Positions 1-10,728 of a DNA stretch of 64,000 bases are shown here, piece by piece. The stretch is from Seminavis robusta (Eukaryota; Bacillariophyta; Bacillariophyceae; Naviculales; Naviculaceae). The stretch is from the NCBI GenBank assembly GCA_903772945.1, contig CAICTM010000053.1, forward strand, positions 1 to 64,000. The letters run 5' to 3'. Both the position numbers and the translations under genes were made by a program. The first letter of the stretch is position 1; every line of letters begins with the position of its first letter. The notes beneath the pieces are model-generated. The model ran no database searches and was not told the origin of the DNA. It saw nothing but the letters and a program-made list of their open reading frames with translations.

Positions 1-2250
1 GGTTTCACATTCCTTCATAGAAGCAGTCCGTAATGCTTGACGCCCCCATGATTCTTCATGAGTAAACTCTTAGCATGATGTTGAGCAATTAAAGTTCCGG
101 ATGCTTCTGTTTTCCAGTAAGCAACAGAGTGTAACGGGTTTTCGTTTCCCTTTCGCTCGTCTGTTAAATCTAACATAGACGATAGTTTCAAGTCTCTTGT
201 CGTCGACGTTGACGAGTTGATTGGCCATGGACGAAGTTAACGATGCTGAACAGATCGTCAGTGTCTAGTTGAGCAGTTACTAGGCAATTATCTAATTTGC
301 CGTAGACTTCGTTAGTTGCAAACAAATCTTGTTTACTATTTAGTGAGATATCTTCATCACTTAGGTATGAGAAATCGGAACATGGCTCCGTTGAATCATC
401 ATCCTGGCCTAATCCTCAGACGGAGATCTCTCCATCCGAATGATTGAAGTCAAATTCGGCAAGCGCCTTGTCGACAGCGGCCATCTTCTTGTCCATCATG
501 TTGATGGATCCAACAGAGGAGTCGTCCTCGTTGTCGGAGTTGTCAGACTTGCGCTTGGCAACATGGTTGCATTCGCTTTTCTTCTTGCGATCAGCCTTGA
601 CCGCAGCGTTGGAAACCTTCTTCATGAGGACAGAGAGTTCCTTCTTGGTGTAGGTCTTGGCGTCGTCGGACTTGCGTTTCACACGTCTTGTTCTTGTTGT
701 ACGTTGGCTTGTTATCGTTGTCAGACGAGGACTGAGACTTGGCCTTGAGTTCTTCAGAGTCATGCAGTCAGCAGTGTTGTGAGTGCTGGACTCGTGGTAG
801 TCGCACCATTTTTCTTCGTTCTTGAAGAGTGGTCGTTGTTACGATAGACTTGTACTTCTTGCTGTTGTTCTTCTTCGAAGGAGCTTGCTTGGTATCACCG
901 CCCTTGTCAAAGTCTTCGGAGGATTCCATGCGTTCGCAGAATCCAATGGTTTCTCCGATAGGAGCTGAGAAAGGATCGAAGTCGTGTTCGTCCATCTTCT
1001 TCATCCACGAGCGTGGAATTCCATGACAAACAATGTCAATGACTTCGTCATGGTTCAACGTTTGGTTGGGTCCAAAAGGTGGTAGACGAGGAAGTTCATC
1101 GGTGTTCATCCGACTGAGGTGTTGACATAAGCCCGAGTAGACATATCAGCAGGCTTACGCATCTTGCGGCGCATGAAGCGTTTCTGCTTTCAAGGCCTTG
1201 TAGGGACAGACCGCTTCGATACAGGCATTTATGCCAAAGTAATGTCAGCGTCGTCCAAAGCAGGCTGACTGCTCCGTTCCAGGCAGCCTGGAAACGTGCT
1301 TGGAAGTGGCTTCGTCTTCGCCGCCACGTACATCGCATGGAGCAATCCCGTTGACTGCATCTGGCGCAAGCATTCCAACGTATTTACGATGGCTGCACAG
1401 CTAGATTCGAACTGCTCTTTTCAGAGCTAGAAGTCATCTCCTTGAGGAGGTTATGTTGTCGCAGGCGTGCAATGGCAAGCCCGACGAAGACCTTCTCCAT
1501 ACGTCCAGCCCACTTGATGGTTGACGTGGAGTCTCAGATCCATTGATGATTTGGACCTTGAAGGTGTACTTGGCGCTGTAGCATCTGCTGGAATAGTGCG
1601 AAGTTTGTAGGTGGTAGAGCGAGAATCGTCGATTTCGCATTCATCATCGAGGTCGATGAGAGAAGGATTGGTTTGTCACGAGCTTGGATCTGAAGCTGGT
1701 GTATGCGTCTTTGGCAATCTTCATGGTGAGGAATAGGTTGAGGGTAGCTGAAGCTATTGTGTTTGTTAACAAAATGCACTACGCTAAAAGCTAGTGTAAA
1801 GATCTTTCGAGTGTTTTGAGTTTGAGAGAATGAAAGTTATGAGAGGATTAGAAAGCTATTAAAACTAATCAACGAGAGGATCCACAATCAAAGATGTAGA
1901 TCTGAACTCCGCGGGAGACTGTAGAGTGAGATAGAGTAGGTTGCGGTAGCAATCCTACTCACTCCACGATCCCAAAACGGAACGCGTGGAAGATTCGTCT
2001 AGCATTTATCTAGTAGCGTGGAAGTACTCCACGCTGGCTAAATATCTAGAGCGATGTTTCATCATCAACCTAGTATGACTAGAGCGGTCATTGAGAATTT
2101 CTGTCTCCAATGACTATTCGCGAAGGACTATGTCATGAGTCGAACTCAGACCCTATCTAGGATCGAGTCGCGAATAAGGCTGAGAGCCGTGTATTGCACA
2201 AACCCTATCTAGGATCGAGTCGCGAATAAGGCTAAGAGCCGTGTATTGCA
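1..2250 (-). mobile_element. Broken Ty1/copia-type LTR retrotransposon relic, gag part and LTR-like edge
   Basis: A fossil element on the minus strand. Fragments between about 416 and 1780 read as the capsid (Gag) region of the copia-type elements common in diatoms: one piece has the family's Pro-Trp/Ser-Trp, 'HDFDPFSAP' and 'ERMESSEDFD' type blocks followed by a Cys/His nucleic-acid-binding stretch and a Lys-rich acidic tail. Upstream of Gag (about 1830-2250) lies non-coding sequence that may be the LTR; its outer edge at 2250 begins with TG on the minus strand and contains a 48-base tandem duplication. The pol part would lie outside the window to the left. The copy is broken, with several breaks, and no reading frame is whole. 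The family call rests on Gag resemblance alone, and the age cannot be estimated because only one LTR would be visible. Confidence 0.55.
2151..2250. repeat. 48-base tandem duplication at the edge of the copia-type relic
   Basis: Two copies of a 48-base unit at 2151-2198 and 2203-2250 are separated by 4 bases and differ at one position. They begin 'ccctatctaggatcgagtcg' and end in 'gtgtattgca'. Both ends read TGCAATACAC on the minus strand, so the candidate LTR boundary itself is duplicated. Confidence 0.85.
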
Positions 2251-2385
2251 GTAATCAAATCTGAAAGCGTAGATTAGTAAATGGGTTATTCAGACGAAGA
2301 CAGGGCATGGCAAGAGCCTCAGCGCATACCAAGTGGACCCTGATTCGGAGCAAAGGAGATAGTCGATTTGAATTTACCGACGCAA

Positions 2386-4885
2386 TCAGTGAAAGCCTTC
2401 TTGCTCTGGGGGGGAAAATTCCCGCCAACTGCCAAAGTGGATCATATGACACTTGGGATTTTCACAGGAGAACCCCCGGAAGTAGAAACTGGGACAAGCC
2501 ATCTCTAATCGCTTCGTAGTCGGGTCCTCGATGGCAGGCAACGACATGGGGAATTTGGGGAGACCACCTTTGTACTGGAGCAGCCCGAGTCCAGTCTTGC
2601 CACGGTTAGCCGATGGGGCCTTGGTAGCAGGATTGGATCGAGAGGGCTGGGCGGGAGCAGGAGTGGGATTTAACCGGACTCGTTTGAAAGGCTCGGGCAT
2701 ACCAAGCTGAGAGCGGAAGGACTGAGAACCATGAGATTCGTCCAAACGCCGCTTGGGCTGAAACTCAGCGGGCTTGCGGATGCCCATCAAATCAAAAGGG
2801 GCCTCCAAGACCGTCATCTGATCCGTTGGAGGTGCAGGGGCATTCTGGAAGGCCCTCGCCATCTTCTCTGCCGCATTCAAAGCATCGATAACCCCTTCGA
2901 AAATGTGTGGGGAGAAGTTGCTGTTGCCGGCCTGAACCGTGCGAATCACCGTGGTGTTGTTTGCCACTTTCACCAGGTTAGAAAGGATCTTCTGAACCTC
3001 CAATAGGAGATGCACCACTGGCTGAGGGAACCCTGCAAAGCTATCATTGCACTCACGGGCACCATCACTCTCCAGCAAGGAGTCCATCTGGAGGAGGCAC
3101 TTGCCGAGCAACGTCTTGTCAAAGTTCTGGACGATACCGCTGGCAAGGCAACGAAGGTTTCGAATAGCAACCAGCACATCATTCAAGAGAAGACAACGAC
3201 CTTTGCAGAACAAAATCCCATCACCTAAGGCCGAAATGTCCTTGTCAAACGAGTCTGCCACAACAACGGAGGAAGAGGAAGCCAAGGACGTCTGCTCGTC
3301 TTTGACCAATTCAAACTCAGGGGCCTGTTGGTTGGGACGGAGAAACGTGACCAACGAAAGCTGTTTCTTGGCTGCACTGCCGCCCTTGACCAAAGAGAGA
3401 CTGAGCCAGTTGAAGCCACGGAGAGCCTTCGTAAAACCGGAGTTGATCACCTGGGAACTCCAGAATACACTTCGGTCGCGGTAGTTCACGCTCTGTCGAG
3501 ACTCTGTAATGAGAGACTCAACCCACGAACTCACGGCTTGCTGGGCAGGGGAAGGCTGTGTGGGAACCAGAACTGCCTCGAAGTCAGGCTTGAGTACGGC
3601 TGGGGTAAAGACACCATCATTGTAGTGACCGAAGAAGATCTGGTAACAGGTTTTGGTCCGGAGCATCTGGGTGGCATGCTGCCGTTCCGATCCGGATCTG
3701 GTGCTGGTGTTGGCTCTGATCATGGACTCGGTCATGGTAGTGCCAAATTCCCTGAACATATCGGGGAGATCCGATGGCATTCCACCTGGAGCACCAGGGG
3801 CTGGACCAGGCGGAGTCACAGGGACTGGGGCCTCCACCGTCGCACCAAGCTCTTTCCAGAGAGCATTCGAACTGAACTGGATAGTGGCCTTGACTAGGGC
3901 CGAGTCAAGGTCGTTGAAAGTCATCTGGATGGCCGAAGCCTGAATGGACCTAGGGTCCACGAGTGTGTGCTTGTCAGTCCACGAGGTGATGTCAACAGAA
4001 TCCATCTGGAAGAGAGTTCCAGCGCCTGTGACAGAACGATTGTCACAACGCTTTGCCAAGTATTGCTGGGCACGGAACCATTCTTGGGCGTAAGGCCAGC
4101 TCGACACCGTTGCCGGATCGGAATCGATGGTGGCAGCAAAGTCGAACTGAACTCCCCTCGGGAGTGGTAAGATTTAGTGGCAGCAGCACCAGCCAAGGCT
4201 GGGTTTTTGCATCGGCAGTGGCACCCTCGAACTGGAGGGCTTCCATGCCAACCACAACTGGAGTCTCCTCCGTACTGGCAGAAGCAGCCAGCTCCGAGGC
4301 CGGATTGGCTTCAAAGTGGACCAGTTTCAAATCGTCAACAACCTGCTTGGAGGCCAAAGAGGTGACGAAACCAGTAAATGCATCATGGGGGACACGAACA
4401 GAAATACTCTCACCAATGGTATCACTGATGCTGGCAATGACAGAGACGACATTGTCCTTCTCTGCCAAAGTCGGTGCAGTCAAGGGCTGGACCTTGCCGT
4501 CGATGATACACACCGATTGGAGGGAAAACGACTGGTTGAGCCGTGCCGCATCCAGGCTCTGACCGCTGAAACCCATGGGATCAAACAGGTCCTGGAGCTT
4601 GGTGGTAACAAAATGGCGGGTGGCTTCATCAGTCAACTCCAAGATAGCCTTGGAGACGGACTTGATCTCGTGGGCTTTGCCACGAACTAGAAGGTCAGCA
4701 GACATGGCTGGGGATGGTGCTGGAAGGAGTGTTGAAGTGTCGTCGGTGGGACAATTCAATGACTCAATGAACTGTCGGCAACAATGCTTTTGGGAGCGGC
4801 AACAACAGTCAGGAACTGGATAAAGGGAGGACCAACAGCAAAGCACCAGGCAAACAGAACTGGGGCTGGGGCTGGGGCTGGACAA
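2386..4885 (-). mobile_element. Unclassified gag-like ORF with C-terminal CCCH knuckle, probable element relic, broken
   Basis: A long coding stretch on the minus strand whose product I do not recognise. It is Pro/Gly-rich in the middle, and its last 60 residues contain a Cys-X9-Cys-X4-Cys-X3-His knuckle after a basic, Pro-rich linker. A large unknown protein ending in one such knuckle resembles nucleocapsid-type ORF1/Gag proteins of retroelements, but no reverse transcriptase, protease or integrase is visible. The copia-type relic's LTR-like edge lies about 135 bases beyond its 3' end, so a second insertion may have cut off whatever followed. It looks broken about once. The alternative is a decaying host gene with a CCCH RNA-binding finger. 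The element call is inference. Confidence 0.35.
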
Positions 4886-5478
4886 AGCAAGGACTCACAA
4901 CAAGAGGAAAGCAACTGGAAGGGAGGCAACAACTGGGAGGCAGGCAACTGGAAGGCAACAAGAGGCAGGATGCAGTGGTCCAAATCAGGGAAGGCTTGTG
5001 TGGAAGCTTTCAGGATTGGGATTATGACCTCATAGTGCTGTACTGCATAGCCTGGAATGGGAGGAACCAGGGCCACCACCACAGTAGCTCAGGCTTGTAC
5101 TGTTGCTGTAGGATTGCACAGGGCTTGAACCCAATCTAAGAATACAAAAGGCTACCAGCCAGGTAGCTTTTGAACTGGGGATCCATTGCAATGAGTCAAC
5201 CTCAATCTCTGACACAGGTGCCTGGTCAGGTATCATGCTGTCAGGATATCAATGCAATGTGAGGTGTGTGTGTGGTGTGGAACAGTGTTACTGATCACAA
5301 GCCACCACCTGTCTCGTCGCGCAACAAGTCATCGGTGGATGGGAGACTTAGGGGCGGGACAAAGACTTAGAGGGCAAAGTCAAAGACTTAGGGGCCCTCA
5401 ACTCCTTTTCATGTATCGACTTCGCGAGTGGACTTTTCATGCATCGACTTAAAATATTTCGAAAGCACGGATGAAAAC

Positions 5479-5514
5479 ACGTCACGTCGATGACGTCATC
5501 GGACACTGACGTCA
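5479..5514. promoter_or_regulatory. Cluster of cAMP-response-element-type sites
   Basis: Two full palindromes TGACGTCA lie at 5491-5498 and 5507-5514, 16 bases apart start to start, with an ACGTCA half-site at 5479-5484. In diatoms, TGACGT/ACGTCA elements bound by bZIP factors are known to mediate CO2/cAMP response of carbonic anhydrase promoters. No convincing gene start is nearby on either strand, so the target is unknown and function is inference. Confidence 0.4.
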
Positions 5515-5769
5515 GTCGGATCTTGGATTTTTAAAGCGGGGGTGAAATCCAATCCGGTCAGGAGTCCGAGAGATAGGAGCCGCGAATCTTGCCAGGAGCA
5601 AAAGACTTAGGGGCCAATCCGTCGAAGACTTAGGATCTGTGGTTGTTGTTGTTGTTGAAAATCGCGAAATCGCGAAATCACGAAGATTGATCGACCATGG
5701 CCCTGGAGTCGGGACGCACGGCAACAACAGCGGCACTCCAAGGCCAGTTGGCCGAGGAGGAGGAGACGA

Positions 5770-5935
5770 AGCACCAGAAGGTGTCGCTCAAGAGGGGAGT
5801 GAAGCACCAGGTGGTGTCGCTCAAGAGGGGAGTGAAGCACCAGTTGGTGTCGCTCAAGAAGAAAGGAGACGAAGCACCAGTTGGTGTCGCTCAAGATGCC
5901 AGTTGGCAGAGCTAGAGAAGCACCAGTCGGTGACA
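5770..5935. repeat. 33-base minisatellite, four to five units
   Basis: Units of the form 'gaagcaccagNNGGTGTCGC' followed by 'tcaagaggggagt' repeat from about 5770; the first three are spaced 33 bases and the later ones drift. A 106-residue open frame on the plus strand (5639-5959) translates it as repeated EGSEAPxGVAQ. The frame has no other support, so I list this as a repeat rather than a gene. Confidence 0.7.
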
Positions 5936-7232
5936 ACTCATCATAGCAGGTGTGGCTAGCGAAACACCAGGCGGTGAACGCATCATGGCCGGAGATCGAT
6001 CGATCAGTCATCGGGCGTAAAGCACAACGACAAAAGAACCGATCGTTCAACAAATAACAAGGCTCCAGAGACCGGAACAGCATGGCTGTGACCGGCTGAT
6101 AGTAGCCGTAATAGCCATAGCAATGGCAGAACGTAGCTAGTAGCCGTAGCCGTTCGAAAGGAAAGAAAAGAAAAGGACGCCATTGTCCTCTTCGATTGGT
6201 GGCTGCTAGCAATGTGGCTTGGATTGGCTCCTACCAACTGATCAGTTCCCTTGAAAACCCAAACTCTATCTACGGTGACGTACCAGTCCAGGCAGGAGCA
6301 AGTGTGCTTCCACATTGCTCTGCTTAGAGTCATGGCGATAGGTCTCGTTCAACATCAGTGCGAAGCTTCATTGCATCCTAGACCTTGAGTACATTGCTAG
6401 CCCACGACCTATTCACCGTCCGCGGTCGTTGCTGTTGGTTCAGATCTTCTTGGTTGCCGTCCTTCACCGGTTCTGTTGCTTGCCCAATCGCAACGACAAA
6501 GGTCCAGCAGGGTGGCGCTCAGTACTGTACGGTAGAGATGCGTGGGGGACTACCTGCGATACTAGAAGGGACAAAAGGGGCAGCTTTCAAACCAAAGGGT
6601 TCTCGTCACAATTCCTCATTGCTAGCTGGTGCATGTACCTGCCCCAAACCTGACTCCATCATGGAGTTGCCAACGGCTGTACTGATGCTTTCCTTTTGCG
6701 GACCTTTCTGTCGCCGAGTGCGGGGAGCTACTAGCAGACCTGCCTCAACCTGCGGTCCTTCTGGCCTTCATACCGTACCGTAGACCGACCCTCCTCTGAG
6801 CACAAATTTGGCCGACACACCAGTACCAAAGGATATCAATAGATTGTTGTACTCTGAAGCATATTTTTGTACCTCTCTTGGTTTCCAAGATATTCAACGA
6901 TCAGAGTCTTTGCCTTCCACTGTGGGATGATGATGTGCACACGCCCAATCTTGGCTCTTTTGTATCTGCTTCCAGGTCGTTGCTTCCTACCGGCAAATGA
7001 CAAGCCTGTCATGGGGGGGGGGGGGGTGTTTGTGCATCCAAGGGAACCGCAGCTAGTAGTGTGCATGAAAGTACAGAAACGTCGAGGCTGGGACCGTTTT
7101 CGTAGTAATTTGTTGATAATCATTTATTATAGACATTAGTGCCGTGAAACACGAAAAACCATAGAGACGACGACCGAGAGGATGCATTGCATCAAAGTGC
7201 AATAGTGGTGAATTGTAATGAAATCATAAAGT

Positions 7233-7849
7233 TTAGTTGTTTCCTTCGCAGACGAATGAGTTCTGGGAGAGGATCAATGCCACAATCAGACCTAAATTAA
7301 AAACGACAAGCAAAGTTAGCGTCAAGTCGGGCAACATCCATGGCGAGATCTTTGCATGCAGCGAGCCCTATGACGAATACGGTTGTTGCACTCACCATAC
7401 AAACCCAAGGCTTCCGCGAAAATGAGGATAAGGATCATACCAACAAAGAGCTTCTCTTGTTGTCCAACTGCTCGTACACCAGCATCTCCTACAATTCCAA
7501 TCGCCATACCAGCAGCGAGTCCTGACAGTCCACAGCAAAGCCCAGCAGCCAAGTGTGCAAATCCAGTGTAGAGACTGTATTGACTCAATCCATTTTGAGG
7601 AGCCACAATAGAACCTTGAATGATGACAGCCACAATCAGACCGTAGATTCCCAACACACCAGCCATGACTACTGGAATGATGTTACGCATAACAAGTCCA
7701 GGATTCATCACTCCCATAGAGGAAATACCAACACCAGACTTGGCTGTTCCGTAGGCGGCACCAATATTGGCAAACACCAAAGCACTAGTCACTCCCATAA
7801 AGCCAAAGAAAGGCGCAGAGGCGGGGCAGGTTTCCATTTCAACACTCAT
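7233..7849 (-). CDS. V-type H+-ATPase proteolipid subunit c
   Basis: Subunit c of the membrane V0 ring, which carries protons across vacuolar/endomembranes. Two exons: 7396-7849 and 7233-7291, with a 104-base GT-AG intron (donor GTGAGT, acceptor TTTAG). The spliced product is 170 residues, the usual size for the 16-kDa form. It has four hydrophobic helices with the two-fold duplicated Gly-rich pattern ('[12 protein letters not shown]' in helix 1, '[14 protein letters not shown]' in helix 3). The proton-carrying glutamate is Glu146 in '[11 protein letters not shown]'. The intron falls within the Gly codon just after this motif, and the second exon supplies the rest of helix 4, '[11 protein letters not shown]'. 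Without splicing the frame runs into unrelated basic residues. Identification is secure. Confidence 0.95.
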
Positions 7850-9252
7850 GATTGCTTATTGTTTTGTTTTGCTGGTGGGGAGAAGAGAGGAGACGACGAG
7901 ACGGATAAAGCAATGCAAAGATCGGATCTCGTAGATGGATGCTGTGTCTTGGCCAAAGATTGCGGCGAAGGCGAAGGCAAGGCGAGGCTTGTTTTGTAAA
8001 ACGCTGCTGTTGGTGTGGACGGCGGCAGCAAAGCTCTCAATTCGTGCCACGACCCAACGCGCAGCAATGACTTCGGGGAGCCCGTCGGCACAGTGCGCAC
8101 TCTGAGAGGAGGGGGGGCAATTCCACTCCACATCTCCCACATCCGACTTGCCGTTGTGCCTTTGCCTTTTCCATAGTCTACTACAGTACTAGCTAGAAGT
8201 GCTAGTAGAGTGCCAGGGCTTGGATGTCATGATGGTGGCGTTTGGGGGAAACATATCCCTGGATGGCTGTTGCTACCAGAGCGACCTCTCGTTTTGAGAC
8301 AGGACATGAAAGTCTTGACGGTGTTCTCAAGGTTCCATTTCATTTCATGCTCTCCGCACCCCTTTTGATGCAAAAGATGCCCTTGTAACAGATGCCGGTA
8401 CGATACGATACGGTACGGACCTGGATACCGGTACCATACTGCTACTATCAGCTGCGTGCCTTGCTAAAACACGTTGGTGGACTTTTCGTGATACCAACCC
8501 TGGCTTTGACTGGGGGGGGTATTCAAAGCTTTGGATGCAACACAGCGTTGATCGGTCCATTGGGGCCACATCCTTTATAAACATACTGTACATTTTAGAA
8601 CAAAGGTTATGTAGCCTGCCTTGCGAACTTAATCTTGGAGGAATGCAGTTATATCTGCCCACCTCGTTGTGGCGTCCTTGCTTGAAGTACTGAGAATGGG
8701 ATCCCAGTATTAGACTAGATGTGCGTCGGGTTGATTGTTATTAATAAACTACAAACTCTAGCTAGCTACAGAAGCAATGAGTACTAAAATAATTCGAGGC
8801 CCGATGATGCGAGCAACTATGAAACACCATGAAGCAACAACCCAACAATCTACCGCAGCACTGCATGAACAAGCAAGAGCAACGGCCTCAGCGATCACCA
8901 GTGAAGCGACTACGGGGCCGTGGGAACAAAACCTTTAACCTTTTAAAACTCTGGTACGACACCGGTACCGGTTCGTCAGAGGGGGTTCTCGAAGGTTCTT
9001 GAAGTCTTGCCAACTGGTGCCAAGTGCCAAGAAGGATCTGATCCGACGGGAAAAGGGAAAGGCAAGCAAGGAAGCACGAAACCGCTGCCAAAGAAAGATT
9101 GAGACGGACATGGTTACAAGTGAGCATACACCAAGAAACAAGCAACAGAGCGCTTGAGTTAGTTGTCATTGATTTGACAAATAGATTCGGTCAATAAACG
9201 CAAAAAGGCAAAGCAAGAAGAAACAAGAACAGCAGCAGTCTGCAGAATCAAA
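7850..9252. other. Divergent intergenic region
   Basis: 1.4 kb between two divergent genes. It should hold the promoters of the V-ATPase gene (minus) and the kinase gene (plus). Visible items are 'tacggtac' type palindromes at 8398-8435, including one TACCGGTA at 8426, and 'ctagctagctac' at about 8757. No further gene is supported. Confidence 0.5.
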
Positions 9253-9966
9253 ATGGATCCTTCCGTCAAGCAAAACGTGCTTTCCATGCTGGCCACATTG
9301 GTGTACATCAAGGTGATTGTGGGAGCCTGCGACTGGTCCTTACTGCACACCAACATGCCATCAGACATATCCAGGAAGATCATTCACATCAGCGCCTGCT
9401 CGTGGTGTTTATTTTGGCCCCTGTTTGATACGTCGCACTGGACCTGGCAACTCAATGTGGCCATTCCATTTGCCTATTCGATTCAACTGGCCGTCAAGGG
9501 TGCCATTATTCGCGACAAACATGACTCAGATGTCAAGACCATGTCCCGCACGGGTGATCCATCCGAACTGCTGTATGGACCACTCCTGTTTACACTGATC
9601 ATGCTCTTTTGTGGTCTTTACGAATTTCGGACGACCGTTGGAACCTACATTATGGGATCCTTGGTGGGAGATGGAATTGCTCCCGTGGTCGGCAAGAGAT
9701 GGCCGATTGGAAAATATCCCACCATGGGCCGGAACGAATACAAAACACTATCGGGGTCCTTGGGCATGTTCGTGGGTTGTATGGTGGGCATTGTGTGTTA
9801 CCAAAAAGTGTTGGGAGCACCGTCGCAGCTCGATATGGAATCGGTCATGCAAATTGCGTTCCTGGCGACAGTAGCAGAAGCTCTGACGGGAAAATGGGAC
9901 AATCCAGCTATTGCATTTACGGTGTATTGGTTTGCCAAAGCCACAGACTTTACAATCAGCATTTAG
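9253..9966 (+). CDS. Phytol/farnesol/dolichol kinase-family membrane protein
   Basis: A 237-residue, mostly hydrophobic protein of the CTP-dependent polyprenol kinase family (VTE5/FOLK/SEC59 group), which phosphorylates phytol or other isoprenoid alcohols; in photosynthetic cells VTE5 recycles chlorophyll phytol into tocopherol. Family marks: N-terminal 'SRKIIHISACSW', corresponding to the conserved RK-x-x-H block, and the C-terminal CTP-binding region 'GDGIAPVVGKRWPIGK' followed by 'NEYKTLSGSLGMFVG'. About five to six membrane spans are visible. The length is shorter than plant VTE5 because there is no transit peptide: the first helix begins near residue 10. A plastid envelope or ER location is therefore open. 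The first ATG of the frame is used, preceded by A-rich sequence. The family is fairly sure, the substrate is not. Confidence 0.8.
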   Translation: MDPSVKQNVLSMLATLVYIKVIVGACDWSLLHTNMPSDISRKIIHISACSWCLFWPLFDTSHWTWQLNVAIPFAYSIQLAVKGAIIRDKHDSDVKTMSRTGDPSELLYGPLLFTLIMLFCGLYEFRTTVGTYIMGSLVGDGIAPVVGKRWPIGKYPTMGRNEYKTLSGSLGMFVGCMVGIVCYQKVLGAPSQLDMESVMQIAFLATVAEALTGKWDNPAIAFTVYWFAKATDFTISI

Positions 9967-10728
9967 AAAACAAATATTGGCTGCCAGTCAGCAACAATAA
10001 CCAGTTCCTTTTCAAAGGATCTATCGGATGGCTCAAGTTGTCAACCGGCAAGAACAAACCACTGCTATAAACCAACACATGTGCTGAGCCCAACCAACCC
10101 AGTAATTTTTCGTTATGTTGCCTTGTCACAAGACAGCAACATCAGCCCAATCTCGTAATCGTTTGCATTCTCGAGAGGCTATTCCGGCTGAGCAACACAA
10201 TAAGAATTATAGAGTTATCTTGACATAACTTTTCTGTCTGGTTCGTGTGCATTTTAGATTTTACATCGTGCTTGTCCTTCTTTTTTTAAAGTTATTCCAT
10301 TCGCTGCACTTCTGGACCGAACGAGTGGGATACCGGTATCCTCAATGTTTGAACGGATGAAGTGCATCGTCACCGAATCCTGGCTCCTCAATTCTGGCCT
10401 CATCAAGTAGTTGTCTCAATGGTCATGCCATTTTGTATGGGGCGTCATTTATTTGTTGTACCTCGACCCGCTACGGTAGCTAGCATTCTTCGAGCTAATA
10501 GATATCCAACCTTGCAACGAAGCACTGCAGTTGAGGGCGCGTGAGAATTGTGAGCCCCCCCCAAAATAACAAGGCAGTTGGCCCCCTCACACAAAACACA
10601 ACTTAAAATTTGCATTTTTATTGCTATTTTGTTGGAACGGGCAATGGCGATACTGTAGGCGAAGCTGACGGATTATCATCATCGACTTCCGTAGTCGCAG
10701 ACAAACGCACAGATCGATCGATGAAGGC
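9967..10728. other. Intergenic region
   Basis: Contains the 3' end of the kinase gene and the upstream region of the C2H2 gene. One TACCGGTA palindrome lies at 10331-10338 in 'ggataccggtatcc', which is itself a 14-base perfect palindrome. A C-run 'gagccccccccaaaa' is at about 10551. No gene seen. Confidence 0.5.

Larger units (their letters stand above)
4886..7232. other. Gene-poor stretch with repeats and CRE-type sites
   Basis: I see no supported gene in these 2.3 kb. They contain Gly-type low-complexity DNA (about 4855-4980), five copies of a 'gacttagg' motif between 5345 and 5640, a cluster of TGACGTCA sites, a 33-base minisatellite and a run of 12 G at about 7015-7026. Open frames here are short, on both strands and without recognisable motifs. 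Confidence 0.6.

Noticed and set aside
5639-5959. 106-residue frame over the 33-base minisatellite
   Set aside because: Open frame is explained by the repeat period of 33 (a multiple of three); no other evidence of a gene.
6385-6783. 132-residue plus-strand frame
   Set aside because: No recognisable domain, composition not clearly coding; competing frames on both strands.
7015-7026. Run of 12 G as a possible structural signal
   Set aside because: A single homopolymer without neighbouring G-runs; no further structure seen.
7553-7999. 148-residue plus-strand frame
   Set aside because: Antisense shadow of the V-ATPase proteolipid gene.
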